Assembly: GCA_030613505.1 (NCBI GenBank)
Contig: JAUWLW010000072.1
Coordinates: forward strand, 1 to 9,452
Direction of reading: 5' to 3'
Source: Candidatus Zixiibacteriota bacterium
GTDB taxonomy: Bacteria; RBG-13-66-14; B26-G2; WVWN01
DNA length: 9,452 nt
Numbering within the stretch: position 1 is the stretch's first letter; each line of letters opens with the position of its first letter. A program made the position numbers and the translations under genes. Below are positions 7,196 to 9,452 of this stretch, in pieces. The notes under the pieces are model-generated. The model did not search any database and was not told the DNA's origin. It saw only the letters and a program-made list of their open reading frames with translations.

Positions 7196-7762
7196 GTGGC
7201 CGGAACCGAAACCTACGCCATATTCGGCCTCGGGAACCCGGGCCGGCGTTACGCCGGTACCAGGCACAACGTCGGCGCGACGGTGGTCGACGTCCTCGCC
7301 CGACGCCACCGCATCCGCCTGTGGCGGCGGCGCTTCCAGTCGGCGTGCGGCAAGGGGCGCATCGGCGGCCGCACCGTCTGGCTCGTAAAGCCGCGGACCT
7401 ATATGAACCTGTCCGGTTACGCCGTGGCCGCCGCGGCCGAAGGGTTGAACCTCGGCCCGGGCAAAATGCTCGTAATATCCGACGACATCGACCTGCCGCC
7501 CGGTAAGATAAGGTTGCGCGAAAAAGGCTCCGCCGGAGGCCACAAGGGCCTCCAGTCGATCATGGACGAATTGGACACGCAAGACTTCGCCCGCCTGCGC
7601 GTTGGCGTGGGGGCGCCTCCCGGCGACGACGCCGCGGCCTACGTGCTGTCGCCGCTCGAGGAGGCTGACGTAGCGGGTGCCGCTTTGGAGCGCGCCGCGG
7701 ACGCCGCGGAAGCGTGGCTCGCGGAGGGGGCGGCGCGGGCGATGACGGCCTCCAACGATTAA
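7196..7762 (+). CDS. pth: Peptidyl-tRNA hydrolase
   Basis: This 188-residue enzyme releases stalled or dropped-off peptides from tRNA so the tRNA can be recycled. Family landmarks are present: FGLGNPG with N14 (E. coli N10), catalytic His24 in TRHNVG (E. coli H20), N71 in TYMNLSG (E. coli N68), and D96 in SDDIDLPPG (E. coli D93). The usual GGHNGL motif reads GGHKGL here, with Lys117 in place of E. coli N114. This variant occurs in other bacterial Pth proteins. Translation is placed at GTG 7196, because no ATG lies in frame between the rplY stop and the conserved FGLGNPG, and the resulting N-terminus is the usual length. The ribosome site is weak. It shares the reading frame of rplY and follows it by 30 bases, and the rplY-pth order is widespread. 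Confidence 0.96.
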   Translation: MAGTETYAIFGLGNPGRRYAGTRHNVGATVVDVLARRHRIRLWRRRFQSACGKGRIGGRTVWLVKPRTYMNLSGYAVAAAAEGLNLGPGKMLVISDDIDLPPGKIRLREKGSAGGHKGLQSIMDELDTQDFARLRVGVGAPPGDDAAAYVLSPLEEADVAGAALERAADAAEAWLAEGAARAMTASND

Positions 7763-7765
7763 CGC

Positions 7766-7770
7766 GGGAG
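7766..7770 (+). promoter_or_regulatory. Ribosome binding site supporting the GTG start of ccdA
   Basis: GGGAG sits 7 bases before GTG 7778, directly after the pth stop at 7760-7762. This supports a GTG start where no ATG is available. Confidence 0.7.
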
Positions 7771-7777
7771 AGTACTC

Positions 7778-8512
7778 GTGGAAGTACCTTTCTCTTTGGG
7801 CGGCGCCGGCCTGGCGCTGGTCTTCGGCTTTTTGAGCTTTATATCGCCGTGCGTGCTGCCGCTCGTGCCGGCGTATCTGTCGTACATCTCCGGCCACACC
7901 TTCGAGGAACTCACCGGGAAAGAGCGCCGCGGCCAGATCATGGCCAGGACGCTCCTCCACGCCGCGTTCTTCTGCCTGGGCTTCACCGTCGTGTTCCTGG
8001 CGATGGGCGTAACGGCCACGGAGCTCGGCTCCTTCCTCCAGACCCACAAGATGCTCTTCAACCAGATCGCCGGCATCATCATCATCGTCCTCGGCTTTCA
8101 CATGGTTGGCGCGTACCGGATAAAATTCCTCCTTATGGAGAAGCGGTTCGAGGGCAAGAAGGGGCGATGGGGCATCCTGGGCACGTTCGTCGTGGGCATC
8201 GCTTTCGCCTTCGGCTGGACGCCGTGCATCGGGCCCTTCCTGGCCGGCCTCCTCTTCCTGGCTAGCAACCAGGATACGGTATGGCAAGGCTTCTTCCTGT
8301 TACTGGTATATTCGTTCGGCCTCGCGGTTCCGTTCCTGCTCGCGGCAATCGCGGTAAACACGTTCCTCTCGGCGTTCCAAAAAGTGAAAAAGCATTTCCG
8401 GATCATTGAGGTCGTGGGCGGCATCCTCCTTATCGAGTTCGGCCACATAATACTCTTCAACAAGCTCGGATGGCTCGCCGGGAAACTCGGCTTCGTGGAC
8501 CTGGGCTTCTAA
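7778..8512 (+). CDS. ccdA: CcdA/DsbD-type membrane thiol-electron transporter
   Basis: This 244-residue integral membrane protein has about six helices (roughly 9-33, 58-80, 92-112, 132-160, 168-192, 208-228), the CcdA layout. Two conserved cysteines sit in Pro-flanked motifs: C25 in ISPCVLPLVPAYLSYISG and C150 in GWTPCIGPFLAG. In CcdA proteins these form the redox pair that carries electrons from cytoplasmic thioredoxin across the membrane. The electrons go to extracytoplasmic thioredoxin-like proteins serving cytochrome c maturation or disulfide reduction. No thioredoxin-like domain is fused and none is encoded nearby, so the outer partner must be elsewhere. It is the last gene of the operon, starting 15 bases after pth and followed by a terminator. 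The family is certain; the role in c-type cytochrome assembly versus other reduction pathways is not decided by sequence. Confidence 0.93.
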   Translation: MEVPFSLGGAGLALVFGFLSFISPCVLPLVPAYLSYISGHTFEELTGKERRGQIMARTLLHAAFFCLGFTVVFLAMGVTATELGSFLQTHKMLFNQIAGIIIIVLGFHMVGAYRIKFLLMEKRFEGKKGRWGILGTFVVGIAFAFGWTPCIGPFLAGLLFLASNQDTVWQGFFLLLVYSFGLAVPFLLAAIAVNTFLSAFQKVKKHFRIIEVVGGILLIEFGHIILFNKLGWLAGKLGFVDLGF

Positions 8513-8544
8513 TAAAAGCGACTCCCCCCTCCGCCATATTCAAA

Positions 8545-8570
8545 AAAAACCGCCGATTCTGGCGGTTTTT
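8545..8570 (+). terminator. Rho-independent terminator of the mutS-ccdA operon
   Basis: A perfect 10-bp stem, AAAAACCGCC (8545-8554) and GGCGGTTTTT (8561-8570), closes over the loop GATTCT. Five T end the plus-strand side. Eight A (8542-8549) precede it, so it could also stop minus-strand transcription. It lies about 30 bases after the ccdA stop. Confidence 0.9.
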
Positions 8571-8627
8571 GCATTTGATTATTTCCCACGTGGTTGCGGC
8601 TTGCACGCAGGTTACAGTCCGTTGTCT

Positions 8628-8643
8628 CCGCCATAATTGGCGG
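8628..8643. repeat. Inverted repeat (CCGCCA / TGGCGG hairpin)
   Basis: CCGCCA (8628-8633) and TGGCGG (8638-8643) pair perfectly around a 4-base loop TAAT. No T tract follows on the plus strand, so it does not look like a terminator. Its arm resembles the arm of the operon terminator 85 bases upstream. Confidence 0.5.
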
Positions 8644-8676
8644 CCAGGCGGCCGACTACTCGAGAACATAAAACGG

Positions 8677-8706
8677 TTAACTTACTAAAAAATAAACAGT
8701 TATAAA
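8677..8706 (+). promoter_or_regulatory. Candidate promoter for the HTH regulator
   Basis: TTAACT (8677-8682), an 18-base spacer and TATAAA (8701-8706) give 4/6 and 5/6 consensus matches in the most AT-rich part of the gap. If used, transcription would start near 8713 and leave a leader of about 160 bases that contains the hairpin and short ORF at 8775-8850. AT-rich DNA yields such matches easily. Confidence 0.35.
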
Positions 8707-8774
8707 AATGGCGCGCAATTTGCTGCAATTTTAAGCGTAACGGCAGCGTTCTTAATCTATTACGATTATTTGGG

Positions 8775-8800
8775 GAGGAGCAGTCGTAAAATGCTCCCTC
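8775..8800 (+). promoter_or_regulatory. Stem-loop holding a Shine-Dalgarno and start codon
   Basis: GAGGAGCA (8775-8782) can pair with TGCTCCCTC (8792-8800), with one bulged C, around the loop GTCGTAAAA. The stem buries the GGAGGAG ribosome site of the 19-residue ORF, and its ATG (8791-8793) sits at the loop-stem junction. In RNA this would limit initiation until the hairpin is opened. The structure was found by eye and has not been folded computationally. Confidence 0.4.
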
Positions 8801-8850
8801 GGCTCCTACGGCGTCGGCCTTGCGGCCATCTTGGAGGCGACTCAGCATAA
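8791..8850 (+). CDS. Possible 19-residue leader peptide upstream of the HTH regulator
   Basis: ATG 8791 opens MLPRLLRRRPCGHLGGDSA and ends in TAA at 8848-8850, 25 bases before the regulator's ATG. It is preceded by GGGGAGGAG (8772-8780), the strongest Shine-Dalgarno in the right-hand region, at about 10-base spacing. Four of the first nine residues are Arg (R4, R7, R8, R9), after a Leu-rich opening. It matches no protein I recognise. It could be a leader peptide that controls translation of the downstream gene, a small independent peptide, or chance. The strong ribosome site is the main support. The short length and lack of comparative evidence keep the confidence low. Confidence 0.35.
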   Translation: MLPRLLRRRPCGHLGGDSA

Positions 8851-8875
8851 CGCCCGGTATAGGTTACGCGCAGTC

Positions 8876-9229
8876 ATGACGAGGAAAAAGGCCGAGCGGC
8901 TTTTTTGCCTGGCGAACATTTTAAGCTCCAGGAAGGGCTATCGCGCGGCTGAGCTGGCGGAGACGCTGGGCGTCTCCGAGCGGACAATATACCGCGACGT
9001 CGTTGACCTATCCGACCTGGTCCCCATTTATTACGACCACGGCTACCGCGTTTTGCGCGAGGCGCGCGCCGCCGACACGGCTTTTACCCAAAGAGAACTG
9101 CTGGCGATAAAACTCGTCTTCAAAACGATGGAGCTCGTGGGCGGGGACCGCTTTTTCACGCCGGCTATGCGCGCGGCGTTGAGTAAAATAGAAACCCGGA
9201 TATCGCGCTCCGTCGGCGACGACGGGTAG
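8876..9229 (+). CDS. Short HTH transcriptional regulator resembling a WYL-family N-terminus without the WYL domain
   Basis: From ATG 8876 this gives 117 residues. Residues ~5-48 are a winged helix-turn-helix of the HTH_11/DeoR-like type: RLFCLANILSSRKGYRAAEL, then the recognition helix LGVSERTIYRDVVDL. The wing is YYDHGYRVL (52-60). The linker FTQRELLAIKLVFKTMEL and AMRAALSKIETRI match the helices that join the HTH to the WYL domain in YafY-type regulators. The protein stops right there, where about 200 more residues with the ligand-binding WYL region would be expected. After TAG the same frame stays open but does not resemble WYL, so a single stop mutation is not the explanation. A longer form from TTG 8831 is possible but lacks a ribosome site. 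ATG 8876 has only a weak AGG 12 bases upstream. DNA binding is well supported; its target and signal are unknown. Confidence 0.75.
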   Translation: MTRKKAERLFCLANILSSRKGYRAAELAETLGVSERTIYRDVVDLSDLVPIYYDHGYRVLREARAADTAFTQRELLAIKLVFKTMELVGGDRFFTPAMRAALSKIETRISRSVGDDG

Positions 9230-9259
9230 TGCGCGGCATTAGTTGAGATAACCGCGGTT

Positions 9260-9276
9260 CTATCCGAAACGGGTAG
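9260..9276. repeat. Small hairpin between the HTH gene and the next gene
   Basis: CTATCCG (9260-9266) pairs with CGGGTAG (9270-9276), including one G-T wobble, around an AAA loop. No T tract follows, so termination is unlikely. It could be an operator-like element or chance. Confidence 0.25.
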
Positions 9277-9319
9277 CGGAGGTTTATTAGGCGAAAGGGC
9301 AGGAGCGGTCCAGGCCGGC

Positions 9320-9452
9320 TTGATTTACCTGACTAAGCAAGAACGGCTCGTCCTTATTTTTCTGGTCGCGGCGCTGGCGGTGGGCGCCGCGGTTAAAGTA
9401 TTACGGGGCGAGCGGGCGCCGCCGCCGCCGCGCCCGGTGGAGGTCGAATTCG
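9320..9452 (+). CDS. N-terminus of a membrane-anchored protein, cut by the window edge
   Basis: A frame reads on past the right edge for 44 codons. It opens with a short charged stretch (IYLTKQERL), followed by one hydrophobic segment (LVLIFLVAALAVGAAV, about residues 9-25), then KVLRGERAPPPPRPVEVEF. This is a signal-anchor topology with a Pro-rich tether, so the missing part should be outside the cytoplasm. Single-helix helix-hairpin-helix DNA-uptake proteins (ComEA type) often begin this way, but no HhH motif lies inside the window, so that is a guess. The start is uncertain: TTG 9320 has AGGAG (9301-9305) 14 bases upstream, CTG 9329 is an alternative, and no ATG is in frame. The frame is open back to the TAG of the HTH gene, which it follows by about 90 bases. 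The two could be co-transcribed. Confidence 0.55.
   Translation, partial: MIYLTKQERLVLIFLVAALAVGAAVKVLRGERAPPPPRPVEVEF

Larger units (their letters stand above)
8571..8775. other. Intergenic region upstream of the HTH regulator, no convincing gene
   Basis: The gap from the terminator to the regulator start (8571-8875) is about 305 bases and visibly richer in A/T than the flanking genes, especially 8665-8770. CTCCGCCATA occurs twice (8529-8538 and 8626-8635), and GGCGGCC is tandemly repeated at 8639-8645 and 8647-8653. Short frames on both strands show no recognisable protein and no ribosome site, apart from the leader-like ORF at 8791. Confidence 0.5.

Noticed and set aside
6938-8287. A 449-codon minus-strand frame opposite rplY, pth and ccdA
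   Set aside because: It spans three confirmed genes and has a composition typical of reverse-strand GC codons.
8470-8688. A 72-codon plus-strand frame running through the ccdA end and terminator
   Set aside because: It reads through a strong rho-independent terminator and has no ribosome site.
8612-8848. A 78-codon minus-strand frame in the intergenic gap
   Set aside because: There is no Shine-Dalgarno or recognisable motif. It overlaps the promoter-like and leader elements and looks like chance.
8831-8875. TTG 8831 as the start of the HTH regulator
   Set aside because: It lacks a ribosome site, and the added residues (EATQHNARYRLRAV) do not belong to the HTH family start. ATG 8876 gives the normal N-terminus.

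Overview
This window is GC-rich bacterial DNA with tightly packed genes and strongly G/C-ending codons. It holds one divergent pair of transcription units plus the start of a third. The sequence alone does not name the organism. A secreted gingipain-type protease with a C-terminal FnIII-like region, together with GC-rich housekeeping genes arranged as mutS-rsmE-HIT-rplY-pth-ccdA, would fit an uncultured candidate phylum (Coatesbacteria, Zixibacteria, Eisenbacteria or WOR-3 type). That placement is inference only.

Left arm (1-2440, minus strand): one long reading frame, cut by the left edge, encodes a secreted C25-family cysteine peptidase. It has a signal peptide, a propeptide, a catalytic domain with a visible His/Cys pair, then Ig-like and FnIII-like domains. 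A near-consensus sigma70-type promoter (TTGGCA-17-TATAAT) and a full AGGAGG ribosome site precede it in the AT-rich divergent region 2441-2660.

Central operon (2661-8512, plus strand): six genes separated by 4 to 36 bases encode MutS (mismatch recognition), RsmE (16S rRNA m3U1498 methylation), a HIT-family nucleotide hydrolase, ribosomal protein L25/Ctc, peptidyl-tRNA hydrolase and a CcdA-type membrane electron carrier. A 10-bp rho-independent terminator at 8545-8570 closes it. Three of the six genes (rsmE, rplY, pth) serve the ribosome or its tRNAs. MutS and CcdA are housekeeping functions without their usual partners beside them.

Right arm (8571-9452): about 300 bases of less GC-rich intergenic DNA carry a candidate promoter, hairpins and a 19-residue leader-like ORF whose Shine-Dalgarno is folded into a stem-loop. 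Next comes a short HTH regulator that resembles the N-terminal part of WYL-domain regulators and stops where WYL would begin. The window ends in the first ~44 codons of a membrane-anchored protein.

No mobile element, CRISPR array, tRNA or rRNA was recognised. Nothing here clearly amounts to a new multigene system. The most unusual parts are the leader ORF and truncated regulator on the right, the A8 tract at the mutS start, and the low-complexity insertion in the C25 protease.
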